Assembly: GCF_026343185.1 (NCBI RefSeq)
Contig: NZ_JAPEMA010000001.1
Span: forward strand, 5,952,001 to 6,016,000
DNA: 64,000 nucleotides
DNA from: Streptomyces sp. NBC_00091
GTDB taxonomy: Bacteria > Actinomycetota > Actinomycetes > Streptomycetales > Streptomycetaceae
Direction: 5' to 3'
The position numbers and the translations under genes were made by a program. Below, piece by piece: positions 18,276-25,887 of this stretch (its first letter is position 1; each line of letters starts with the position of its first letter). Below the pieces are notes generated by a model. That model saw only the letters and a list, made by a program, of their open reading frames with translations. It searched no databases and was not told where the DNA came from.

Positions 18276-19664
18276 GTGAAACGCCTGGCCGCATCGACCG
18301 CAGTTTTGTTAGCGCTAACAACACAGGCTGTGGCCGCCCCCGCGCACCCCGCCCCCGCGCACCCCGTCATCGACTTCCGCGCCGAACTCCAGCCCATAGA
18401 CGGATTCGGCTTCTCGATGGCCTTCCAGCGGGCCGACCTGCTGCACGGCGCACGCGGCCTCAGCCCGGCCAAGCAGCGCGAGGTGCTCGACCTGCTGCTC
18501 AGTAAGGACAAGGGCGCGGGCCTTTCGATCCTGCGCCTGGGCATCGGGTCGTCGGCCGACAGGGTCTACGACCACATGCCGACGATCCTGCCGGCCGATC
18601 CCGGCGGGCCGCAGGCCACGCCGAAGTACGTCTGGGACGGCTGGGACGGCGGTCAGGTCTGGCTCGCCAAGGAGGCCAAGGACTACGGCGTCACACGGTT
18701 CTTCGCCGACGCCTGGAGCGCCCCGGCCTTCATGAAGACCAACGGAAGCGAGAACGACGGCGGCGAGCTGCGCCCCGAATGGCGCCAGGCCTACGCGAAC
18801 TACCTCGTCCAGTACGCGAAGTTCTACCGGCAGGAGGGCATCGGGATCACCGACCTCGGGTTCACCAACGAACCCGACTGGACGGCGACCTACGCCTCGA
18901 TGCGGTTCACCCCGCAGCAGGCCGTCGACTTCCTCAAGGTGCTCGGGCCGACCGTCCGCGCGTCCGGACTGAAGACCGGGGTGGTCTGCTGCGACGCCGC
19001 GGGCTGGGACCGACAGGTCGCCTACACCGAAGCCATCGAGGCGGACCCCGCGGCCGGCAAGGCCGTGCGGACCATCACCGGACACCGCTACAGCGGTCCG
19101 ACCGAGGTGGCGCAGCCGACCGACAAGCACGTGTGGATGTCGGAATGGTCGCCGGACGGCGCCACCTGGAACGAGAACTGGCACGACGGCAGCGGCTACG
19201 ACGGTCTCACCGTCGCGGCCGACATCCAGAACACCCTGGCCGTCGGCAACGCCAACGCCTACGTCTACTGGACCGGCGCGTCCCTCGGCGCGACCCGAGG
19301 GCTCATCCAGCTCGCCAACCCCGGTGACGACTACCGGGTGTCCAAGCGGTACTGGGCGCTGGCCGCCTTCAGCCGGTTCATCCGCCCCGGCGCCGTCCGC
19401 GTGCCGGTCACGAACGCCGGCCCGGCACTGCAGATCACGGCCTTCCGCAACACCGACGGCAGCCGCGTGATCGAGATCCTCAACACCGCGACCACCGAAA
19501 GCTCCGCCGAGTTCTCTCTCCGCGGCGGGCACGACCGCCGCCCCGACGGCTACGTCACCGACGAGACCCGCTCGATCACCCCGGCCGACATCGTCTCCAC
19601 CCATGGCACGACCCTCAAGGCGACGCTCGCCCCACGCGCGCTGACCACGATCGTCCTCGACTGA
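18276..19664 (+). CDS. Secreted GH30-family xylanase/xylosidase with TTA codon in its signal peptide
   Basis: Clan GH-A retaining glycosidase acting on xylan side of the wall. GTG start at 18276 preceded by GAGGAG; signal peptide MKRLAASTAVLLALTTQAVA. GH30 features: IDGFGFSMAF near the N-terminus, LGFTNEPDW (acid/base Glu) and HVWMSEWSPD (nucleophile Glu), followed by a beta-sandwich (ALQITAFRNTDGSRVIEILN). 462 aa with no CBM. Codon 12 is TTA (18309-18311), so translation may need the bldA leucyl-tRNA. That codon lies inside a perfect LacI-type palindrome at 18307-18320, i.e. the operator is embedded in the coding sequence. Glucuronoxylanase versus xylobiohydrolase activity cannot be decided from motifs. 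Confidence 0.88.
   Translation: MKRLAASTAVLLALTTQAVAAPAHPAPAHPVIDFRAELQPIDGFGFSMAFQRADLLHGARGLSPAKQREVLDLLLSKDKGAGLSILRLGIGSSADRVYDHMPTILPADPGGPQATPKYVWDGWDGGQVWLAKEAKDYGVTRFFADAWSAPAFMKTNGSENDGGELRPEWRQAYANYLVQYAKFYRQEGIGITDLGFTNEPDWTATYASMRFTPQQAVDFLKVLGPTVRASGLKTGVVCCDAAGWDRQVAYTEAIEADPAAGKAVRTITGHRYSGPTEVAQPTDKHVWMSEWSPDGATWNENWHDGSGYDGLTVAADIQNTLAVGNANAYVYWTGASLGATRGLIQLANPGDDYRVSKRYWALAAFSRFIRPGAVRVPVTNAGPALQITAFRNTDGSRVIEILNTATTESSAEFSLRGGHDRRPDGYVTDETRSITPADIVSTHGTTLKATLAPRALTTIVLD
18307..18320. promoter_or_regulatory. TGTTAGCGCTAACA operator inside the GH30 signal-peptide codons
   Basis: Perfect 14-bp palindrome, identical to the one at 35183-35196. Its position 31 nt into the open reading frame and 70-80 nt after the bxlG stop suggests roadblock repression of read-through from the importer operon or control of an internal promoter just upstream. 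Confidence 0.75.
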
Positions 19665-19693
19665 ACCGACCATCACCGCAGGAGTAGTCCGTC

Positions 19694-20752
19694 ATGCCCA
19701 TTCCCAGGTCCAGGTCCACGTCCCGGATTCTCACCGCTCTGTCCGCCGCCGTCTGCCTGGCGGCCGGCCTCGGCGCCGCGCCCGCAGCCGCCGAGCCCCG
19801 CCCCAGGACGCTCGGAGAACTGGCCAAGAAGCACCACAAGTACTTAGGCTCCGCCACCGACAACCCCGAGTTCACCGACGCCGCCTATCTGAAGCTCCTC
19901 GGCAGCGAATTCGGGCAGACCACCCCCGGCAACGCCATGAAGTGGTACGCCACCGAGCCCGAACGCGGCGTCTTCGACTTCACCGCCGCCGACGAGGTCG
20001 TCTCGTTCGCCAAGGCCCACCACCAGAAGGTCCGCGGCCACACCCTCATCTGGCACAACCAGCTCCCCGCCTGGCTCACCGAGCACGCCTGGACCGCCGA
20101 CGAACTGCGCGCCGTCCTCAAGAACCACATCCAGACGCAGGTCCGGCACTTCAAGGGCCAGGTGATCCACTGGGACGTCGTCAACGAGGCCTTCAACGAC
20201 GACGGCACCTACCGCGAATCACTCTTCTACAAGACGCTCGGCCCCGGCTACATCGCCGACGCCCTGCGCTGGGCCCACGAGGCCGACCGGCACGCCAAGC
20301 TGTACCTCAACGACTACAACGTCGACGGGATAGGCCCCAAGAGCGACGCCTATTACACCCTGATCAAGCAGTTGAAGGCCGACGGCGTTCCGGTGGAGGG
20401 CTTCGGCATCCAGGGCCATCTGGCGCTCCAGTACGGCTTCCCGGCCGATGTCCAGCAGAACATGCAGCGCTTCGCCGACCTCGGGGTCGAGGTCGCGATC
20501 ACCGAGCTCGACATCCGGATGAACCTCCCCGCGACCCCTTCGATGCTCGCCACCCAGGCCACCTGGTACGCCGACTACGTCAAGGCCTGCCTGGCGGTCA
20601 GGAAATGCGTCGGCATCACCATCTGGGACTACACGGACAAGTACTCGTGGATCCCCTCCGTCTTCCCCGGTGAGGGCGCAGCGCTGCCCTACGACGAGAA
20701 CCTGCTGCCCAAGCCCGCCTATCACTCGATCAGGAAGGTGCTGGGCGGATGA
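19694..20752 (+). CDS. Secreted GH10 endo-xylanase, catalytic domain only
   Basis: ATG at 19694 preceded by AGGAG; signal peptide with Arg-rich N-terminus and cleavage near AAA-EPR. GH10 motifs: [26 protein letters not shown] (acid/base), AITELDIRM (nucleophile) and GITIWDYTDKYSWIP. 352 aa, lacking any carbohydrate-binding module, unlike the GH10 at 1788-3227. Codon 51 (19844-19846) is TTA, again suggesting bldA dependence. Its stop overlaps the next ATG (ATGA), so a secreted xylanase is translationally coupled to a cytosolic oxidoreductase. Confidence 0.93.
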   Translation: MPIPRSRSTSRILTALSAAVCLAAGLGAAPAAAEPRPRTLGELAKKHHKYLGSATDNPEFTDAAYLKLLGSEFGQTTPGNAMKWYATEPERGVFDFTAADEVVSFAKAHHQKVRGHTLIWHNQLPAWLTEHAWTADELRAVLKNHIQTQVRHFKGQVIHWDVVNEAFNDDGTYRESLFYKTLGPGYIADALRWAHEADRHAKLYLNDYNVDGIGPKSDAYYTLIKQLKADGVPVEGFGIQGHLALQYGFPADVQQNMQRFADLGVEVAITELDIRMNLPATPSMLATQATWYADYVKACLAVRKCVGITIWDYTDKYSWIPSVFPGEGAALPYDENLLPKPAYHSIRKVLGG

Positions 20753-21795
20753 TCAGAACGGCGATCGTCGGAACGGGCGGGATCGCGGGCATATGCCACG
20801 TTCCCGCCCTCCGGGCGCAGGCGCACCGGGCCCTGATCGTGGCCGCCGTCGACGTGGACGCCGCGCGCGCCGAGGCCTTCGCGGCCGAACACGGCATACC
20901 CGCGGTCTACACCGACCTGCACACGATGCTCCAGGAGCAGAGGCCGGACCTCGTTCACCTGTGCACGCCTCCGTTCCTGCACGCCGACCAGGCCGTGGCC
21001 TGCCTGGAGTCGGGCGCGTGGGTCTGGTGCGAGAAGCCGGTGGCCCTGTCGCTGGCCGAGCTCGACCGGATCCGTCGCGCCGAAGGGCCCGCCCTCGCGG
21101 GCGCGGTGTTCCAGCACAGGTACGGCTCGGGGGCCCGGTACCTGCGCGACCGGATCGCGGCCGGGACGCTGGGCCGTGCCCTGGTCGCGCAGTGCGTCAC
21201 GGCGTGGTATCGCGACGACGCCTATTACGACGTGCCCTGGCGCGGCACCTGGGAGAGCGAAGGCGGCGGCCCGACCCTGGGCCACGGCATCCACCAGATG
21301 GACCTGATGCTCGCGGTGCTCGGCGAATGGGCCGAGGTACGCGCGATGGCCGGCCGCCTCGAACGCGACGTCCAGACCGAGGACGTGTCCGCGGCCCTCG
21401 TCCGGTTCGAGAACGGAGCCATCGCGACGGTCGTCAACAGCGTCCTTTCCCCGCGCGAGGAGAGCTACCTGCGGTTCGATCTCACCGATGCCACGGTCGA
21501 ACTGCGCCATCTGTACGGCTACTCCAACGCGGACTGGACGTTCACCACCAGCTCGAAAAGCGTGAAGTGGGAGCCGCCGGAGGACCTGCCCAGCTCGCAC
21601 ACCGCCCAACTCGCGGCCTTCCTGGACGACTACGAGGCGGGGACCCGGCCCGACCTCGGCAGGCCCACCATGGAACTGGTCACCGCCCTGTACAAGGCCG
21701 CGATCACCGGCCTGCCGGTCCGGCGCGGAGAGATCGACGCGGCCGACCCGTTCTACGGCTCGCTCAACGGAGGGCGCCCGGAGGTGTTCCGATGA
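20749..21795 (+). CDS. Gfo/Idh/MocA-family NAD(P)-dependent sugar oxidoreductase
   Basis: Probable dehydrogenase or epimerase-type enzyme acting on a sugar in the cytoplasm. N-terminal Rossmann fold with VGTGGIAG, then the family motif CEKPVALS, and a C-terminal beta-sheet domain with GPTLGHGIHQMDLML. 348 aa. Overlaps GH10 upstream and the PmoA-like gene downstream by 4 bp each. Substrate unknown; the position inside a xylan operon suggests processing of xylose, arabinose or a decorated derivative. Confidence 0.88.
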   Translation: MIRTAIVGTGGIAGICHVPALRAQAHRALIVAAVDVDAARAEAFAAEHGIPAVYTDLHTMLQEQRPDLVHLCTPPFLHADQAVACLESGAWVWCEKPVALSLAELDRIRRAEGPALAGAVFQHRYGSGARYLRDRIAAGTLGRALVAQCVTAWYRDDAYYDVPWRGTWESEGGGPTLGHGIHQMDLMLAVLGEWAEVRAMAGRLERDVQTEDVSAALVRFENGAIATVVNSVLSPREESYLRFDLTDATVELRHLYGYSNADWTFTTSSKSVKWEPPEDLPSSHTAQLAAFLDDYEAGTRPDLGRPTMELVTALYKAAITGLPVRRGEIDAADPFYGSLNGGRPEVFR

Positions 21796-22652
21796 CCTTC
21801 GAACTCATCGAGGACGAGGACTCGCTGACCGTCCGAGCCTGCGACGTCGACCTCTTCCGGTACGTGCACCGGCCGGTCATGGACCCCTTCGAGGCGCCGA
21901 AACCCTACCTGCATCCGGTGCGCACGCTCGCCGGCGACGTGGTCACCGGCTACCGGCCGCACGACCACCGCTGGCACAAGGGCATCCAGATCACGGCGTC
22001 GTGGCTCTCGGGGCACAACTTCTGGGGTGGCGGCACCTACTTGCGCGGCCAGGGCTACGTGGACCTGCCGAACCTCGGCACGATGCGCAGCCTCACCGTG
22101 GCCGCCGAGACAGGCCACGGCCGCGCCGTGATCACCGAGGACCTGGCCTGGTACACGATGGCGGGGGAGCACTGGATCGACGAGCGCCGCACGCTGACCG
22201 CCCGCGACGTCGAGGCCGACTCCTGGACCCTGGACGTCACCACCGCACTGACCAACGTCCGGGGCGCCGGACTGCTGTTCGGTAGCCCCGGCACACAGGG
22301 CAGAAGGCTCGCCGGATACTCCGGCCTGTTCTGGCGCGGCCCGCGCGACTTCACCGGCGGGGAAGTGATCGGCCCCGCGATGGGCGAGCAGGGTGACTGG
22401 CTGGCCTTCACCGGCACGCACGACGAGGTCGACCGCTCCTCCACGCTCCTGTTCCTGGACGATCCGGACGCCCCCTGCGACTGGTTCGTCCGCAGTGAGC
22501 CCTTCCCAGCCGTCAACCCCTCCCTGGCATTCGACGAGGAACTGCCGCTGGCCCCGGGCGAGACCCTGTCGCGCCGCTACCGGATCGTCGTGGCCGACGG
22601 TGCGTGGGCCCCCGGGCGCCTGTCCCGCCACATCGCGGAACACCCGTGGTGA
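21792..22652 (+). CDS. PmoA-like protein (DUF6807)
   Basis: Family PF14100, named methane oxygenase PmoA for historical reasons but with no demonstrated oxygenase role. Characteristic features: RYVHRPVMDPFEAPKPYLHPV near the N-terminus and a conserved YRPHDHRWHKGI segment with His residues, then SHNFWGGGTY-like glycine-rich region and DWFVRSEPFPAVNPSLAFDEE at the end. 286 aa, no signal peptide. Such genes frequently accompany Gfo/Idh/MocA oxidoreductases in carbohydrate loci. Coupled by ATGA upstream and GTGA downstream overlaps. Confidence 0.85.
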   Translation: MTFELIEDEDSLTVRACDVDLFRYVHRPVMDPFEAPKPYLHPVRTLAGDVVTGYRPHDHRWHKGIQITASWLSGHNFWGGGTYLRGQGYVDLPNLGTMRSLTVAAETGHGRAVITEDLAWYTMAGEHWIDERRTLTARDVEADSWTLDVTTALTNVRGAGLLFGSPGTQGRRLAGYSGLFWRGPRDFTGGEVIGPAMGEQGDWLAFTGTHDEVDRSSTLLFLDDPDAPCDWFVRSEPFPAVNPSLAFDEELPLAPGETLSRRYRIVVADGAWAPGRLSRHIAEHPW

Positions 22653-23392
22653 CCCCGTTCCCCGGCGGCGTGGGGATCTCCGGGTTGACCGTGTACGACT
22701 GGGAGGCCGCCGACGGGCTGTGCGGCGGCACGCCCCACATGCACCTCGTCTGCTCCGAAGCCTACGTCGTCATCAGCGGCGCGGGCAGTGTCCAGACCCT
22801 CACCACCTCCGGCTTCGCCGAGACCCCGCTGCACGCCGGCGACGTCGTCTGGTTCACCCCCGGCACGATCCACCGCCTGGTCAACGACGGCGGCCTGCGC
22901 CTCGTGGTGCTCATGCAGAACGGCGGACTTCCCGAGGCGGGCGACGCCGTCTTCACCTTCCCTGCTCCGGTCCTGGCCGATCCCCACGCCTACCGGAGGG
23001 CGGCAGCCCTGACCGGCGACTATTCCGCGGCAGCGCGCCGCCGCCGCGACTTGGCGGTCGAGGGTTTCCTGGCCTTGTGCGAAGGCGGGCTGCCGGAGTT
23101 CCACATCGCAGCCCACCGCCTGAAGAGCGAGCTCCTGGACGCCTGGTGGATCCGCTGGCGTGACGGCCCCATGGCAGCTGCCGTCACGACCGGCCGTCAG
23201 CTGGAACGGCTGAAGGCCGGAGACCTCTCCCACCTCGACCACGGCGAAGTGTCGCGACTGGAGCGTCCGGAGCACCAACGCTTCGGCATGTGCGGCCGCC
23301 TTCACACCTATCCCGTACCCGCCCCCCCAATACGGCCGTTCCGCGGTCCGTCGGGGTCACCTCACCCCCACCCCCCAAAGGAGCCCTTCTGA
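22649..23392 (+). CDS. Cupin-domain protein of unknown function
   Basis: GTG start at 22649 overlapping the previous stop. The first 110 residues form a cupin barrel: [18 protein letters not shown] supplies two His and a Glu and [18 protein letters not shown] another His, the usual metal ligands. The second half ([23 protein letters not shown]) is helical and unassigned. 247 aa, no DNA-binding motif seen, so either a sugar isomerase-like enzyme or a sensor. Its stop overlaps the GH62 ATG by one base (TGATG). Confidence 0.75.
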   Translation: MTPFPGGVGISGLTVYDWEAADGLCGGTPHMHLVCSEAYVVISGAGSVQTLTTSGFAETPLHAGDVVWFTPGTIHRLVNDGGLRLVVLMQNGGLPEAGDAVFTFPAPVLADPHAYRRAAALTGDYSAAARRRRDLAVEGFLALCEGGLPEFHIAAHRLKSELLDAWWIRWRDGPMAAAVTTGRQLERLKAGDLSHLDHGEVSRLERPEHQRFGMCGRLHTYPVPAPPIRPFRGPSGSPHPHPPKEPF

Positions 23393-24873
23393 TGTGGTTT
23401 CGCCATCCCTCCCCGGTCCAACTGAGACGACGGCTGCTCGCCGTCCTCGCGCCCTTGCTGCTCCTGGCCACCTTCCTCAGCGTCCAGCCCGCCAGCGCGG
23501 CGACCGTCGACCCCAACGCCTACTACGTGCTGGTCAACCGCAACAGCGGCAAGGCCCTGGACGTCTACAACCTGGCGACCGGCGACGGCGCCCGCATCAC
23601 CCAGTGGACCCGGAACGATCAGAACCAGCAGCAGTGGCAGTTCATCGACTCCGGCGGCGGTAACTACCGGATCAAGTCCCGCCACTCCGGCAAGGTGCTG
23701 GACGTCCAGAACGGTTCCACCGCGAACGGCGCCTCGATCGTCCAGTGGGCCGACGCGAACGGGACCAACCAGCAGTGGCGGCTGGCCGACAGCTCGGACG
23801 GCTACGTGAGGCTCATCGCGCGCCACAGCAACAAGGCTCTCGAGGTACAAGGCGGATCCACCGCCGACAACGCGAACGTCGTCCAGTACGACGACTGGGG
23901 CGGCACCAACCAGCAGTGGCAGCTCGTCAAGGTCGGTGCCGGCAACCCCGGTGCGTGCGCTCTTCCGTCGACATACCGCTGGACCTCGACGGGCGCACTG
24001 GCGCAGCCCAAGGCCGGGTGGGCGTCGCTCAAGGACTTCACCGTCGCCCCCTACAACGGCAAGCATCTCGTCTATGCGACGACACACGGCGCCGCGGGAA
24101 CGGGAGCAGGCTGGGGTTCGATGAACTTCGGCCTGTTCGGCAACTGGCCGGAGATGGCCTCGGCCAGCCAGAACACGATGTCGAACTCCGTCGTCGCGCC
24201 CACGCTCTTCTACTTCGCGCCGAAGAACATCTGGGTGCTCGCCTACCAGTGGGGAGGCGGGAGCGCCTTCTCCTACCGGACGTCGAGCGACCCGTCCAAC
24301 CCCAATGGCTGGTCCTCACAGCAGGTGCTCTTCACCGGAAGCATCACCGGCTCCACCACAGGCCCCATCGACCAGACGCTCATAGCTGACGGCACGAACA
24401 TGTACCTGTTCTTCGCCGGTGACAACGGCAAGATCTACCGGGCCAGCATGCCGATCGGGAACTTCCCGAGCAGTTTCGGCTCGAACTACACGACGATCAT
24501 GAGCGATACGGCGGACAACCTGTTCGAAGCCCCGCAGGTCTACAAGCTCCAGGGCCAGGACCGCTACCTCATGCTCGTCGAGGCGAGGGGCTCGCAGGGC
24601 CGCTACTTCCGCTCGTTCACGGCCACCAGCCTGAACGGCTCATGGACACCCCAGGCCGCGACCGAGAGCAACTCCTTCGCCGGCAAGGCCAACAGCGGCG
24701 CCACCTGGACCAACGACATCAGCCATGGCGAACTGATCCGCACCAGCGCCGATCAGACCTTCACCGTCGATCCCTGCAACCTGCAGTTCCTCTACCAGGG
24801 ACGCGACCCCAACTCCGGCGGCGACTACGGCCAATGGCCCTACCGGCCGGGTCTGCTGACACAGCAGCGCTGA
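23392..24873 (+). CDS. Secreted GH62 alpha-L-arabinofuranosidase with N-terminal CBM13
   Basis: Releases arabinose side chains from arabinoxylan. ATG at 23392 with AAAGGAG eight nt upstream; signal peptide ends near ASA-ATV. A beta-trefoil of three repeats occupies about residues 40-185 ([31 protein letters not shown]). The GH62 propeller starts at [15 protein letters not shown] and has the catalytic residues in WASLKDFTV (base Asp), [11 protein letters not shown] (Asp) and [10 protein letters not shown] (acid Glu). 493 aa. Last gene of the plus-strand chain from 15138; tandem terminators follow. Confidence 0.93.
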   Translation: MWFRHPSPVQLRRRLLAVLAPLLLLATFLSVQPASAATVDPNAYYVLVNRNSGKALDVYNLATGDGARITQWTRNDQNQQQWQFIDSGGGNYRIKSRHSGKVLDVQNGSTANGASIVQWADANGTNQQWRLADSSDGYVRLIARHSNKALEVQGGSTADNANVVQYDDWGGTNQQWQLVKVGAGNPGACALPSTYRWTSTGALAQPKAGWASLKDFTVAPYNGKHLVYATTHGAAGTGAGWGSMNFGLFGNWPEMASASQNTMSNSVVAPTLFYFAPKNIWVLAYQWGGGSAFSYRTSSDPSNPNGWSSQQVLFTGSITGSTTGPIDQTLIADGTNMYLFFAGDNGKIYRASMPIGNFPSSFGSNYTTIMSDTADNLFEAPQVYKLQGQDRYLMLVEARGSQGRYFRSFTATSLNGSWTPQAATESNSFAGKANSGATWTNDISHGELIRTSADQTFTVDPCNLQFLYQGRDPNSGGDYGQWPYRPGLLTQQR

Positions 24874-24887
24874 CGACGTGACACGGT

Positions 24888-24943
24888 CCGGCTCCGGAGC
24901 GGAGCCGGCGTGGCGGGCTCGGCGACACGAGGCCGAGCCCGCC
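24888..24943 (+). terminator. Two tandem hairpin terminators
   Basis: CCGGCTCCG-GAG-CGGAGCCGG (24888-24908), then GGCGGGCTCGG with a 10-nt loop and CCGAGCCCGCC (24912-24943), both perfect, immediately after the GH62 stop. They end the importer-xylanase operon. Confidence 0.8.
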
Positions 24944-24964
24944 CGGGTCACGCGAAGAGAAGAG

Positions 24965-25180
24965 TCACCGTGCCGGTCCCAGGAACTGGGTGGCCGCCAG
25001 ACGTGCGTACAGGCTGTCTTGGCCGAGCAGTTCCGCATGGGTGCCCACCGCGGGTACCCGTTCTGCGTCCATCACCACGATCCGGTCGGCGTGGGTCACC
25101 GTTGAGAGGCGGTGTGCCACGACGAGGACGGTGGTCGTCCGGGCGGCCTGCGTGATGACGTCGCGTACCGCGAGTTCGTT
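24965..25180 (-). pseudogene. C-terminal fragment of an ABC exporter ATPase
   Basis: About 70 codons homologous to the end of a multidrug-type ABC exporter: [24 protein letters not shown] contains the H-loop and is followed by [22 protein letters not shown]. Walker A, signature and Walker B are missing. Homology stops near 25180, where an opposite-strand cas1 end begins, so this marks a recombination joint. Confidence 0.75.
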
Positions 25181-25282
25181 GAGAACCCCACCGAGCGAGA
25201 CCACGTCGACATGGTCCACCTATGGGACCCCAAGGCCGGCGTCCTGCCCGCAGGCGTCAACTACGGCGGGGAGGCGGGCTGA
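25181..25282 (+). pseudogene. 3' end of a type I-E cas1 gene
   Basis: The frame ending at TGA 25280-25282 reads [21 protein letters not shown], which resembles the C-terminus of actinobacterial Cas1e (LWDP...GGVNY). Only about 27-34 codons remain; the catalytic core is absent. It ends one base before the cas2 start codon, the normal cas1-cas2 arrangement. Confidence 0.65.
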
Positions 25283-25283
25283 C

Positions 25284-25580
25284 ATGCCGTCGATGGTGGT
25301 CATCGCCACCACCGCGGTCCCCGACCACCTCCGGGGCGCCCTCAGTCGGTGGACCGCCGAAGCAGTCCCCGGCATCTTCGTCGGCACGATCTCCGCCCGC
25401 GTCCGTGACGAGCTGTGGACATCTGTCTCGGCCGTGGTCGGCGACGGCCAAGCGGTCCTCTTCCACACGGCTCCCACAGAGCAGGGCTGTGCTCTCCGCA
25501 CAGCTGGTACACGCCGCCGAGTGCCGATCGACTTCGACGGTCTCACTTTGATCCGGATGACCGCAGCCGTCCAGCCATAG
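25284..25580 (+). CDS. cas2: CRISPR-associated endoribonuclease Cas2, type I-E (orphan)
   Basis: 98 aa beginning MPSMVVIATTAVPDHLRGALSRW and continuing with VGTISARVRDELW, EQGCALRTAGTRRRVPIDFDGL, the hallmark segments of Cas2e. In the family it partners Cas1 in spacer integration. Here cas1 is reduced to its last codons, no other cas gene is near, and no repeat array is visible in the 300 bp downstream, so the gene is probably a non-functional leftover even though its frame is intact. Confidence 0.85.
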   Translation: MPSMVVIATTAVPDHLRGALSRWTAEAVPGIFVGTISARVRDELWTSVSAVVGDGQAVLFHTAPTEQGCALRTAGTRRRVPIDFDGLTLIRMTAAVQP

Positions 25581-25887
25581 CTGTGACCGTATGAATTGAA
25601 GCAGGGGGTGGGCCCCTCTCGGATGGAAGGTCGCCCCTTGCCAGGTTGCGCAGGCTGCGGACGACCGAAAGGCAGCGCAATGGCCGACACCGCCAACTCC
25701 CGTGCAGGCAGCGCCCGCCCGCCCGGCATCCGAGAAGGCGAAGACGGTCTGACGGAGCGCCAGCGCTCGGCGGCTCCGTCCGCATCGCACGGTTCGCACT
25801 GACCACACCCCGAGCGCACCAACGTCCCTCCTCCGCATCTGACCAGCTGCTCAGTCCCCGACGCGCAGCACCAGGAAGGACCACACC
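25581..25887. other. Gap between cas2 and the GH43 gene
   Basis: No CRISPR repeats, no convincing gene. A short frame at 25596-25802 (with CAGCGRPKG) has no recognisable family. The sequence is less GC-skewed at third positions than real genes nearby. Confidence 0.5.

Noticed and set aside
25581..25887. CRISPR array after cas2
   Set aside because: No repeated 28-29-bp unit can be found.
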